A stretch of DNA of 64,000 nt from the NCBI RefSeq assembly GCF_030272615.1, contig NC_081412.1:41160791-41224790 (forward strand), read 5' to 3'. A model generated the notes under the pieces. That model had not been told where the DNA came from, ran no database searches, and saw nothing but the letters and a program-made list of their open reading frames with translations. Source of the DNA: Cryptomeria japonica (Eukaryota > Streptophyta > Pinopsida > Cupressales > Cupressaceae). Shown here in pieces: positions 23,102 through 33,484 of the stretch. The position numbers and the translations under genes are program-made. Numbering within the stretch: the first letter of the stretch is position 1; every line of letters begins with the position of its first letter.

Positions 23102-24833
23102 GTTATATGCTTTAGTGTAGGCTTTGAGGAAGTGGAGACACTATGTTCTTCCTAAGGAATTTGTAGTCTACAAAGATAATCAAGCTTTAAGCTTCCTAAA
23201 CTCACAAGACAAGATTAGTCACAAACACATGAAGTGGGTAGAGTATATGAAAGCCTACACATTTATAATCAAGCACAAAAAGAGTCAACTAAATAGGGTT
23301 GTTGATGCATTGATTCAGAGACTCTTGATAGTCCAAGAAATTTAGCTAAGAAGCATAGGTATTGACAGTTTTAAAGACCTATACCCAGATGATTAAGATT
23401 TATCCAAATCTTATAAGGTATGCAAAGAGTATCAAAACCATTTCCATAGTGAATTTTCTAATTATACCTTGCAAGATGGGTTATTGTTTAAGGGAGGGCA
23501 ACTTTGTGTGCCTAGAGGTTCATTAAGAGAAAATCTCATACAAGAGAAGCATAATGCCAGTCTCAATGGTCAGTTTTGAGTCAACAAAACTCAGGAGTTA
23601 GTCCAAAGGTATTATTATTGGCCTAGGATGAATCAAGATGTCAGGAAGTATGTGGAAACTTGTATTGTTTGTCAAAAGGCCAAGGGCACATCTTCAAATG
23701 CCAGTTTATACCAACCTCTTCCCATACCAAACAAACCTTGGGAGTGCATTAGTATGGACTTTGTAGTGGGGTTGCCAAGGAAAAAGCAGAGATTTGATAG
23801 AACTTATGTCATAGTCGACAGGTTTAGTGAAATGGCCCACACTGTACCTTGCAAGACCACTCATGACGCATGTCATATTGCTCAGTTGTTCTTTAAGGAA
23901 GTAATTAGGATACATGGATTGCCCATGAGTATTGTTTCAAATAGGGACTCAAAGTTTATGAGTCATTTTTGGAAGACACTTTGGCAAAAACTTGGCACCA
24001 ACCTATCTTTTGGGTCTGCATACCATCCCCAAATAGATGGATAGACCAAGGTGGGAAATAGGATCTTAGAAAATCTTTTAAGGTGCCTTACCAAGGAATA
24101 TGGTCAGACATGGGATCAAGTGCTTTCTCAAGCTGAATATGCTTACAATGACACAATAAATAGGACCACCGGCAAGAGCCCTTTTGAAGTGGTCTATGGT
24201 GTTCACCCAAGGGGTATTTTGGAGTTGAGAGGCTTAGGTAGTACAACAAAAAGAAGTGGATATGTAGATGAATTTTCTCATTCAATGAAGGAAGTACATG
24301 AATCAGTCAAGCATGCCTTGAAGGATAACACAACTAAGATCAAACAAAAGGTTGATGAGAGAAGGAAGAACCTCCAATTTCAAGTGGGAGATCTTGTCAT
24401 GGTGCACCTAAACAAATAAAGGCTACAACAAGGAGTACCTAACAAGTTGAAAATGAGAAGGTTGGGTCCATGTGCCATTCTAGCCAAGTATGGAGAAAAT
24501 GCATACGAGGTGGACCTACCTAGTGACATAGGATTGTCGCCGATTTTTAACATAGCAGACTTAGTTGCCTACAAAGGACCAATTCAAGGTTCAGATTGTA
24601 GTCACTCAAAGGTATTAGATGAAGTGAAAAACCTTCAACTACCAGCAAAATCAAATCCAAAGGCTGAGAAAGTGTTGAGTTCAAGGATCACCAAGAAGAT
24701 AAGGCATCAAATCTATTGGGAGCACCTAATCAAATGGAACGGTATGGATGATGCAGAAGCTACATGGGTGCATGAAACAGAATTCCTGAAGCTGGGCATT
24801 GGTCAGAAACTAATCCCAAAAGAGGTGAATTAA
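23102..24833 (+). pseudogene. G RNase H end, integrase and chromodomain
   Basis: One frame, with stops at 23343, about 23391, 23577, 24042 and 24417. It starts in mid RNase H (LYALV, FVVYKDNQALSFL, HMKWVEYMKAY). Next is the integrase zinc-binding region (YVETCIVCQKA), then the core with SMDFVVGLP, IVSNRDSKFMSHF and AYHPQIDG. The second catalytic Asp, normally SDRD, reads Asn. GKSPFEVVYG and FQVGDLVMVHL mark the C-terminal domain. It ends in a chromodomain (VLSSRITKKIR, YWEHLIKWNGMDDAEATW). Chromodomains of this class target insertion to heterochromatin. The missing RT core and the stops make it defective. Confidence 0.88.
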
Positions 24834-24853
24834 CTTTCTTTTGTTTGGGAGTA

Positions 24854-26177
24854 TGGTGTAGGAGCACCTAAGGGTGAACAAATACCCTCTGAAATTTTGC
24901 AAATTTTCATTTTTTTCAGCTAAGGACTGCATTTCAAGCTTAGACTGGCTTGGAGCACTTTTTGTCTTATTTTTGTAAATATTCCCTTGACCACCAGTAG
25001 TGGAGCCCACCATCAATGAATGACATGACTTGTTCAAGCTACCCCACGAACCCGAGGGAAAAGTGACTATCGGAGGTCGTCGATGAAACCGCCTGAAGTT
25101 TGTTTGATGTCGATGAAACTAACCTATCGATGGAACTTCTTTGAGACTCACTGTGGCCTTAGTTTGCTCAATGTCGATAAAAGAGGCCTACATTTGGTCG
25201 ATGTCAATAAAACAGAGTCATTGATGGAACATTTATGGGGCTCATCATGGTCTAAGTTTGTTCGATGCCACTCTTTGGAAGCCAAGTGTTTATGTTGTGC
25301 TAACCTAATGGAGGTTGAAGGAAGGTTACTGTAGGCAACTGATTGTGTCGAGGGTGCATCTCATTCTTTTAGGGATGATGCACAACATGTGTAGAAGCTA
25401 TAAGACCCAATGGGAATTATGTAAAGGGTTTGGTTGGATTTTGGAGTTTTCCATAAGACAAATTTTCTATGAATAATAAATAAAAAGATCATTTCCTGGT
25501 TTCCTCTCTGTTGTTAATTTTGGCTTATATTTGTAGATGGTGATGTAGATAGTATCGAAGTTTCTTTCCTACATTATGTGAGTTTCAATTCTATAATCAT
25601 GTCAAGTTCGGCTCTGTAGATAGCGTTGTTGTTCTGTTTTCTTGATTTTCCTGTTGGTGACAAGTAATTGCAGCCATGGCTCTGTCTTGAAGCTCCATTG
25701 TGGGATCCTCATGACCATTAGAAGTTGTCAAGAAGATCCAGACATGTACTATAGGGTTCCAATGATAGGATTCTAGGGAATGGTGATGACCATTTCAGCA
25801 GATTGGCCCTAGGCGAGATTGATGATAGCCCGACTAGGTACCAGTGATTAAGGAAAATCATAAGAAGGGTTGTTTGGGAGTCTAGGCTATTAGCCTCAAA
25901 GAAAAGGAGATAGGATCAAATGGAGAGAAGATCCTAGGATGATTGAGAAACAAATCGAGAAGAGTTATAAGATTAAACTATGGCAGAGAAACCCTGCAAG
26001 GTGTCTGATGAGCTGGTGAATTTATGAAAGTGAATTCATGAGGAGTGAGGAACAAATCTTGGTAGTGAGGTCCTAGAGTAGATTAGGGGAATAAAGAAGA
26101 GTATTCCTAGTTTAGGCTAGGAGAAAAGGCCTTGGAGTGAGTCAAGATGACTCACGCAACTAGGAGCCTCCCTGTCA
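24854..26177 (+). repeat. G 3' LTR
   Basis: 1324 bases, TGGTGTAGGAGCACC to CTCCCTGTCA, paired with 12763-14096 and followed by the TGTAA duplication. It contains the same ATCGAT-bearing subrepeats (about 25095-25265). A weak purine tract, TTTGGGAGTA, precedes it. Confidence 0.88.
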
Positions 26178-26191
26178 TGTAAGGAAGAAAA

Positions 26192-27024
26192 TGTTGGCAT
26201 TACTCACTCAGATGAGAACAGTTGATGTTATCATCAATGGCAACCAACTGGTAATATGGTTCATATGTTACACCAGCAACAAACATCATCTACCGGCACC
26301 GATAGTTACAACATGTTTATTCACACCAACATCCAGTCTACACCAACATTTAAATAATATCATTTTGTATTATAATTATATTATATAGCTAACATGATGT
26401 ATTGTAAAGACTCATATATGTATGAGATCTTGTAGGTTATTTTGTAAACAAGTAAGAAAATGTAATTAGCTAATGAATGTAAGTGGTATATAAGAGAAAA
26501 TAACTGTATTTGCATTATGATGTAATTATGTTATGAGTGAATAAGAGTAGAGCAGAGAAAAGCAAGGTTTATGGTAGACGTATCTGACAAAGCTTAAATT
26601 GGTATTGAATCTAATATTGCAGATGCTATTTTGAGCAGTACATTATCATTGGATTTAATCATCCAATTTTGTAGTTAGTGGGACTCCTTTTTGTGATTGA
26701 GTAGTGAGCTCTAGGCATTGGCCTTACTGCATGTGTAGGCCCCTATTGTATAAGTAATATTTATTCATATTGGCTAGTGAGTAGATATTGTGAGTCACAA
26801 ATCCCATCGAGGTTTTTCCCCTACCAGGTTTCCTTGCCAAAATAATATGTTTTATGGTGTGAATTGATGCTTATACTTTGGTTTTTCTTTACTGCATTAT
26901 TATTTGCTTACCAGTATATTAATTTGGGTTATAAAGTTGCAAACAAGTTTAAATATTTTGGGTACATGTTAGACACTAATTCACCCCCCTCTCAGTGTCT
27001 TTGGAACTGATCAAATATCTAACA
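26192..27024 (+). repeat. X2 5' LTR
   Basis: 833 bases, TGTTGGCATTACTCACTC to AATATCTAACA. C-rich block at 26974-27000. The 3' third is recognisably related to the X1 LTR (GGACTCCTTTTTGTGATTG against the X1 counterpart), while the 5' part differs. Confidence 0.8.
26487..26494 (+). promoter_or_regulatory. Candidate TATA box in X2 LTR
   Basis: TATATAAG, well inside the LTR as expected for a U3 promoter. The matching place in the X1 3' LTR reads TATATAGA (32917-32924). Confidence 0.45.
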
Positions 27025-27026
27025 AT

Positions 27027-27039
27027 TGGCATTAGAGCC
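27027..27039 (+). other. X2 primer-binding site
   Basis: TGGCATTAGAGCC, two transitions from the initiator Met site, two bases after the LTR. Confidence 0.75.
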
Positions 27040-27095
27040 TTGTCCTCTATTTGCAGAAGCCTAACAGCTTGAGGAAGATTCTGAAGTTGGTACCA

Positions 27096-28172
27096 ATGGA
27101 AAGTTTGAGACAACAATTGGAAGGATCTCTTGAAGACTTTGATGCAGAAAAATTGAAGAATATCAAACTGGAAGATGAACTTGGAATTGCTCAGGAATTT
27201 ATCAAAGCACTTCAAGATAACTTGGTTATAGCAAAGAATAGGAGAAAAGAATTACATGTGCAAATGCAAAATCAAGATGATAAAGAAAAGGAAACTCTCT
27301 GAGATAGTGTAGAGAAATTGAGACAAAAGAACAATAACATGAAGAATGAGATGCAAGATTTAACCATGAGATTATGCAAGGATATTGAAGATAGAAAGAG
27401 GAATGAAGAAGATTTGGCAAGAAGACTTAATGAAAGATCAGATGAATCTCAAAGGCTTAGTTATGGAAATGATATGTTTAAAATAGATTTGATTCACATG
27501 CAACATGACAAAGAGGAAATTATGAGACAAGTTAGCACTTTGGAAAGAGAGTTGCTCACTGCAAATGAATACAAAGAAAAATTCAAGAAGAGTTTAGATA
27601 ATCTTGATGATATGCTAAAAACTCAAAAACCTAATGCAGAAACAGCTAGACTTGGATTTGAACATGGAGAAAGTTATGGGACTGCAAACAATCATGATCA
27701 CAACAAACTGGTAAGGCAACCTAATGCTTATAAATTGAATGGGAAATGTTTTAATTGCAACAAATTTGGTCATAGAGAAAATCAGTATAGATTTATGAAT
27801 AATCAGAATACAAACTTACACATTGGTCAATGTTCCAAATGCAATAAAAATGGTCATAACTCAAACAATTGCAAAATGAATGTGAAATGCTATGTTTGTG
27901 GCAGATTTGGACATTTATCTAATCAATGCACAACTCAAACCGGTCAAGGTTATGGAAAAGCTATTCAGAGAAACAATGTAACTTGTTATGCATGTAACAA
28001 GATTGGGCATATTGCAGAATTTTGTAGAAGCAAGATTGTACCGGCGAACAATAAAGGATCTAATGACAAAGGCAAAGAAAAGGTGACTAAAATCAAGCAA
28101 GAATTTTCTAAACAATGGATTAGGAAGAGAGATCAAAGAATTGATGAAACTGTCTCTACACTGGCAGAATAG
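27096..28172 (+). pseudogene. X2 gag: coiled coil and zinc-knuckle array, one stop
   Basis: One frame from the ATG at 27096 to the stop at 28170-28172, interrupted only by TGA at 27300-27302. About 200 residues of heptad-rich, charged sequence (LEGSLEDFDAEKLKNIKL, ERELLTANEYKEKFKKSL) are followed by ARLGFEHGESYG. Then come CFNCNKFGHRENQY (last Cys lost), CSKCNKNGHNSNNC, CYVCGRFGHLSNQC and CYACNKIGHIAEFC, the last three intact CX2CX4HX4C knuckles. It has no capsid domain and no dimerising segment other than the coiled coil. It is the best preserved member of the Y/X1/X2 gag group and a probable RNA-binding protein. Confidence 0.85.
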
Positions 28173-28518
28173 GGTAATCTTGCACCGGCAGGAGATTCTT
28201 CATCTAACTAGGGAATAATCCTTAGGGTTAAGGCAACTAATTGAAGATCGTGCATTTACCCTTGGTTCATGGTAAGAAGTTATAATTCTTCTTTACCGAC
28301 AGATATGTGGAGTTTTCACTTCACTGACGAAGCATTTATTGCGGCTGTAAGTTAAAATATTTTATTATAAAGGCATTGTAACTTCTCATTTCATCTCACC
28401 AAGCATCCAAGCATTTGAAGAGAGCAAAATTGAGCAAAGGTATTCTAAAGGTGAAGCAACAAAGGTTTTTTTCAGAATATTCAAGGATTTCTCTGTTAAA
28501 AGGTATTTATCTTTCCCA
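28173..28518 (+). other. X2 spacer between gag and ORF2
   Basis: AT-rich stretch with no recognised gene. The segment just before the ORF2 start (GGTATTTATCTTT) is similar to that before X1 ORF2 (TGTATTTATCTTT), which supports the assigned start codons. Confidence 0.5.
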
Positions 28519-30301
28519 ATGGCGTCTTCATCTTCTATTCCTAAATTCGTAGCAAACCCTACCATTGTGGAGAACATAAAATGACCTAGACCCATTTTCA
28601 AAATCATTCCTAAGATAGAAAAAATGGATGACTCCATTGGTGCATTTTCTAGAATCCTGAAGGGAGTTGCATTTGCAGAAGACCCTAGGGCATACATACA
28701 TTGCTACATTGAGAGTTTAGGGTCCAAAGATTTAATGAACATGTACATGAATGTTATCACTGATAAGAATGGGGTAGTGAAACTGGAACACAAGGTAGTT
28801 GAGGATTTAGGTTTCATTGACATCCTCCATATGCCGGAATTCTCAGATGAAATTGTCCGCTATGTTCTTAGCAGGGTTCACGGTGAATTTATATGGTTGG
28901 ACTTAGTTTTTAAGATCACTAAGGAAGCTATAAGAGTTGTTACTGGTTTACCATCCACCAGCACTAGGCCTGACAAGAAGAATAAAATCCCTAACAAAGA
29001 GGTTATGAGCTTAACCAGAGCTACATTTGACAACAGGTCACTTAGGGTCAATGATATAAAAAGTATAACAATGTTAAATTTGCAAGTATGGTCATTGGTT
29101 ATAAAGTTTCTCATACTAATAGGTTGTATTTTGTACCTAGTTCCTGCATTCATAGTGCTCATGAGATAATATTAAACAATGCTAAAATTGACATATGTGA
29201 ATGGTTAAAGGATGAATTGTTAGAGAATTTGCACAAAATCAAAGGTGATAAGAAAGGAACCTTCAAATTTGGAAGTCTGATTGTGTGTTTAATACTTTGC
29301 TTCTCAAAAGAGATTCCTGGTATAGGACACAAGGATTTTGCCTATGATACTTTTGTTGGAAAATAGATAAAGGAGGCAATTACCAGTATGGGATCTGGTG
29401 GTGATGAGTTGGTGAAAGTCTATTTCAAGAATTTCCAAGCTAAAATGAGACAAAGGGAAATGATTCGCCAAAGCATTGTGGATAAATATGATAAACATAT
29501 ATGCTTTGTAGTGAAAAGAGATGAAATTTGGATGGAGGCAGTTAGACCCAGAACTGTCTGGATTACTAAAATGGGATATGAGGTGGATTCTCACATCTTG
29601 GATTCATATGCTAAAATATTCCTAGATGCTCCACCGGAACCAACAAAGGAGATATTTGGTAATGTTGAAACCATTGAAAGTGGCATTACTATGATGAAGC
29701 AAAGGAAGAAAAGAGATAAATTTATGAAAGATGCTTCTAAGATGGTAAAGGATGTTATAGAAGGATTGATGAATCTTAGTGGTATTGCTGCTAGTGTGAA
29801 AGAAAGTCAATCAGAGAAGAAACCGATATCTCACATTTCCCCTATGTCTACTACATCTAATTCTGACACTGATCAGGTAGCCAAATTCAAGGGAGTGGAC
29901 ATGAAGAAAAGAAAACCCTCACCAACACCTACTCCATCTCCCAAGAAGTCAAGGACACAAAGAAGAAACAGTAGGCTGTAAGAGAGCCCATTGGTCAGAA
30001 CAAAAAAGTGACTCCAAAGAAGAAATTTGAACCTAAGGCACCAGATACTTTTACACCAGAAGAGTTGATCAATGAAATCACCCAAGATGGTAACCTTCGT
30101 AATGTAAATAAATTCTATCATTATTTGAAGGATTCGGATAAGGATACTATAGAGGGAAGCATTATTTTATATCTTGATATCTATAAGAAAGTTCTTATTG
30201 AAGTTGTAGATGATCTGCCAAATGATATATTCTTAAGATTAGAGGCTAAGAGAATGTCTTTCATGGAGCTTGACAAGAAATTAAAGGTAGAAGCTCTATA
30301 A
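28519..30301 (+). pseudogene. X2 ORF2: unrecognised conserved protein in the pol position
   Basis: ATG at 28519 (MASSSSIPKFVANPTIV). The frame shifts near 29070 and 29990, and stops occur at 28582-28584, 29364-29366 and 29979-29981, but homology with X1 ORF2 continues throughout. Segments: an N-terminal region with FIDILHMPEF, RYVLSRVHGEFIWLD and ITKEAIRVVTGLP; a middle with MVIGYKVSHTNRL and KIKGDKKGTFKFGSLIVCL; a basic, Pro/Ser-rich linker (SPTPTPSPKKSRTQRR), possibly a nuclear signal; and a helical module (LINEITQDGNLRNV, YLDIYKKVLIEV) that ends abruptly at the LTR fragment. No enzyme motifs, zinc fingers or membrane segments. I cannot name the family; the consistent position after gag in two elements is the main clue. 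Confidence 0.7.
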
Positions 30302-30309
30302 TACCAATG

Positions 30310-30462
30310 CATTGATGCTTATACTTTGGTTTTTCTTCACTGCATTATTGTTTTCTTACCAGTATATTAATTTGGGTTATAAAGTTACAAACAAGTTTAA
30401 ATCTTTTCACTACCGGTTAGACACTGATTCACCACCCCCCCCACTCTTAGTGTCAAAGGAAA
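30310..30462 (+). repeat. X2-type LTR 3' end fragment
   Basis: Matches 26872-27009 of the X2 LTR (TTGATGCTTATACTTTGG, then TTAATTTGGGTTATAAAG) including the C-rich block at 30421-30450. It joins X2 ORF2 on the left to X1 ORF2 on the right. It is flanked by AAGGTAGAAGCT on both sides (30286-30297, 30466-30477), possibly the track of the recombination that removed the rest of X2. Confidence 0.8.
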
Positions 30463-32138
30463 CAAAGGTAGAAGCTAAAAATAAACCAGTTAGGAAGGTT
30501 ACATTCAAAATACTGGCATAGAAGAAAGAACCAAAAGTAACCACTTCAAATCCATCTGGTACTGCAAGAAGGAAGAAGAAGAATGAAATCGATCTGGCTA
30601 TTCAATCTGGTAATGTAACTATCATTCCACCAAAAACTTGTACAGAATTAGTAGATGAAATCACTAAGGATGTCATGTTAAAGAATGTATAGTTTTACTA
30701 TGAACATTTAGAGGATGATGAACAAAGAGAGGTAGAGGAAGTAGTATTATTATATTTGGATATTTATAAGAAATCCTTAATTGAAATTAAAAACCAAATA
30801 CCAGCAGAATTATATAATATGTTAGATGCTAGAATACTATCAACAATGCAAGAAGACAAGAATATTAAAATTCGAGAGTTGTTATCTGTTTGTGTTACTA
30901 TTGCTCCAGAGGAAATGGAAAGGACACTTGAGGTGGCAGATAGAAAAGTCTTTAATAGAAAACATAGAATAACCAGTTTGATGCTAAGAAGGGTAATAAA
31001 GGAGACTCAAAAGAAATGGGTTAAGTTCATTGGAGAGAATAGAGGTTTCTTTACTTCATTGGAATCAAAGACAAACACTACAAATTCCCTAGTTGAAGGG
31101 AAAGGAAAGGGGATTATGGGTACTTCACCATCAATTTTGAAAAACATTAAGATAGTGGAAATTAAGCCCTCGGTAGATACACATGTATAGATAGATGTTG
31201 AGACACCAACTAATATAGAGAGTGAAAAGGTTGATGATGTATAGGATATTAATATTGAGGATAACAGTCCTCTAGATACAAATGTACAAGTTAAGGTTAT
31301 AGTTCCTACAGAGGAATCGACAGTTATAGAGATTGCACCAAGTGGCAAAGCCACCAGTGCAAGTGAGGAAGCTATAAAGGATAAATCATCAGAGGAGAAG
31401 AAAGGGGAATCTGGAAGGGAACTGGTAGTAGGTCCATCATTGTTGTCAATTGACACCTTGCAAGTTGTAAAGAAAAATATAATAGAGATGAGTCCTATTG
31501 AACTCATGATGATGGCTGCACAAAAATTAATGAAGGAGGGATCTGCAAATAAAGGGATTATTGATCAGTCAATCACTATTTTACATAGACTAGTCCTGAA
31601 GTGCGAGATTGATAATGAAATGAGCCCATCCAAAAAGATTAAGATAATTACTGAGCATATTTCAAAAGATTTTCAATCCTTACAGTAGATTTCAAACCAA
31701 AAAGCGCTAGAGAGATTCACACAAGCTAAAAGAGTTGCATTTGATCAACTAATTGAATATGAGAAGAAGAAGATTGATGAAAAGTTGAAATTGATAGATA
31801 ATTCTTTGAAATAGTGTACAAATATTTATAGGGTATGTTTTAACATAGATATACTTACAGTTAATGTGGATAAGAAGATAAAGGAATTTCAGGAGAAAAT
31901 TGCAAACATAGCTAATTCTTTTGATGGATTGACTTCATTGACTACATCCATTGATGGTCAAATTTTGATTTTGGAAGCCCAAATTTATGTTCTTGAGAAG
32001 GAAAAAGATAAAATCATAAGAAGAGCCAAAATTCTGAGAGGTTTGGTGAGTCCTTGGTTGGATTCACTTAGTGTACATAAGAAGGAATTTATGGATATGG
32101 TTGGAAAGTGCACACCGGCAGAGGTAAGTGAGAAATAA
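30463..32138 (+). pseudogene. X1 ORF2, second part: repeated helical module and coiled coil
   Basis: A single frame with about six stops (30519, about 30690, 31188, about 31242, 31686 and about 31812). It contains a module (LVDEITKDVMLKNV, YLDIYKKSLIEIKN, then helical segments) homologous to the end of X2 ORF2, a Lys/Arg-rich stretch (VFNRKHRITSLMLRR), a long acidic low-complexity linker (31190-31430), and a C-terminal coiled coil (ILEAQIYVLEKEKDKIIRRA). It ends at 32136-32138. It appears to be the original continuation of the frame cut at 12757. The antisense open frame 31007-31507 is a shadow. Function unknown. Confidence 0.65.
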
Positions 32139-32534
32139 TCATTTGCACATATACTAAATGGACTTGTATCTATTTATGCCACTTTCAAAACTAGTTGGGA
32201 TACCTATCTTGAGCTATTGGAGAAGGCTTATCTAGAAATTTTGAAATTTGTTAAGCTCTGGTAAGATATTTTGGGATATTCACTGTACAGTTTTTTGGAT
32301 CTTTGACATTCTTTTTAGAATTTTTTATGGCATTTATGTCAAAGAGGGAGTGATATAGATGTGAAAAAGAAAAAGAGGAGTTGTATACATTAGGGGTAGA
32401 TATGGAGACATAGAGTATGGAGTGTTTTGCATTGATGAATATTCAGCTCGGGGGGAGTAGGCAGGATGAAACCGGTAGATGAAACCTTGACCATTTTTCA
32501 CATGAGTGTTTCTATTAATGCCAAAGGGGGAGAT
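32139..32534 (+). other. X1 3' untranslated stretch and polypurine tract
   Basis: No gene seen. It ends with GCCAAAGGGGGAGAT (32520-32534), the polypurine tract directly against the 3' LTR. A second G-run lies at 32449-32455. Confidence 0.8.
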
Positions 32535-33479
32535 TGCTGGCAATTGACACTCTATTGGTTGGTTTCACTATGTTGTCATCGATGGCAACATGGTATCTTG
32601 TTTTGGCTTCATGTTTTGGTTCATTTGTGTACCAGAAAACACTTCAAAAACACTACACTACACTGGCACTGGCACTGGCACCAACAGATAGAAGGATTTC
32701 TTTGGTTATTGGCAATGTAGTCCAACATGGTTTAGAATATGGTTATTGGTATTGGAGGTCAACATCTCTTGGATCTAGAATTGACAATTGATTTTGATAT
32801 TCATATATTTATATTATCTAGCTGACATGTCATTTGATATTGTAATAATCTTTGTAAGCTGACATAAGGCATGATAAGCTGTATAGGGTATTAGGTTAGT
32901 TGGAGTAGATCATTTTTATATAGACATGGTGATGGATATGTGGATATAATATGATGTGAAATATATCAGAGAGATTATGTATGCGAGGATATTTTTGTAA
33001 GGGTTATTCCTGTAAAGGGTTTAGGGTTTCATACCGGAATAGACAAAGCTTAAACCTGAACTGTATTCTAGCATATAAGATGCTATCTTAGCAGTTCAAC
33101 ACTTCTCTGGATTGTAGTCTAGATTTATATGTAGTCAGTGAGGCTCCTATTATGATTGAGCAGTGTACTCTGGGCTGTAAGCCTTCCTACAAGTGTAGGC
33201 CCCTTATATTTTGTGATATCTCCTCATATGGCCAGTGGATTGATGTTGTGGGTCACAAATCCCACCACGGTTTTTCCTCTTTGAGGTTTTCCATGTATAA
33301 TTTTGTGTGTTATGGTTCTTATTTACGTGATTGTCTTATTGGTTGCTTTACTTCTTTCAATTCTGTATGTACTGGTATACCGGTTGCTATATGCATATTT
33401 GAATAAGGATAAAATTGATCAATCCAATATAACATTGATTCATCCCCCCACCCCCTCTAAGTGTTATTGGATTCTAGCA
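32535..33479 (+). repeat. X1 3' LTR
   Basis: 945 bases, TGCTGGCAATTGACACTC to GGATTCTAGCA, paired with 9008-9927. A short CTGGCA triplet repeat lies near 32663-32680 and a TATA-like TATATAGA at 32917-32924. Followed by the CAATG duplication. Confidence 0.88.
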
Positions 33480-33484
33480 CAATG

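Larger units (their letters stand above)
12763..26177 (+). mobile_element. Element G: Ty3/gypsy chromovirus, RT core deleted
   Basis: Plus-strand element with LTRs at 12763-14096 and 24854-26177 and a perfect duplication TGTAA (12758-12762, 26178-26182). It has gag, protease, the N-terminal start of RT, then, after the copia B insertion, the end of RNase H, integrase and a chromodomain. The chromodomain and the pol order PR-RT-RH-IN identify a chromovirus. The segment from early RT to mid RNase H is missing at the copia B junctions. It sits inside X1 ORF2. Confidence 0.87.
26192..30462 (+). mobile_element. Element X2: relative of X1, 3' part deleted
   Basis: 5' LTR 26192-27024, decayed initiator Met primer site 27027-27039, gag 27096-28172, ORF2 28519-30301, then only the last 150 bases or so of an X2-type LTR (30310-30462) before X1 ORF2 resumes. 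It was inserted into X1 nine bases beyond chromovirus G. The five bases before it are GAAAA. At the far side GAAAC (30459-30463) is the nearest match, so the right duplication is not certain. The right half of ORF2, the polypurine tract and most of the 3' LTR are gone. Confidence 0.72.
9008..33479 (+). mobile_element. Element X1: copia-type LTR element with gag and a novel ORF2, no pol
   Basis: Plus-strand element with LTRs at 9008-9927 and 32535-33479, an initiator Met primer site at 9930-9942, a polypurine tract before 32535 and a perfect five-base duplication CAATG (9003-9007, 33480-33484). Its internal region reads gag (9996-11117), then a long ORF2 of unrecognised type (11490-12757, resuming at about 30463-32138). 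The rest is made of inserted elements: chromovirus G at 12763-26177 and X2 at 26192 to about 30462, only nine bases of X1 apart. No protease, integrase or RT is present in the X1-derived sequence. Removing the inserts leaves roughly 4.9 kb of internal sequence. Confidence 0.82.

Noticed and set aside
24854..26177. Possible true purine tract for chromovirus G far from the LTR
   Set aside because: Only TTTGGGAGTA directly before the LTR fits; other purine runs nearby are within coding sequence.
31007..31507. 166-codon minus-strand open frame
   Set aside because: Exactly antisense to X1 ORF2, low complexity (Ser, Thr, Val rich), with no motif; a shadow.
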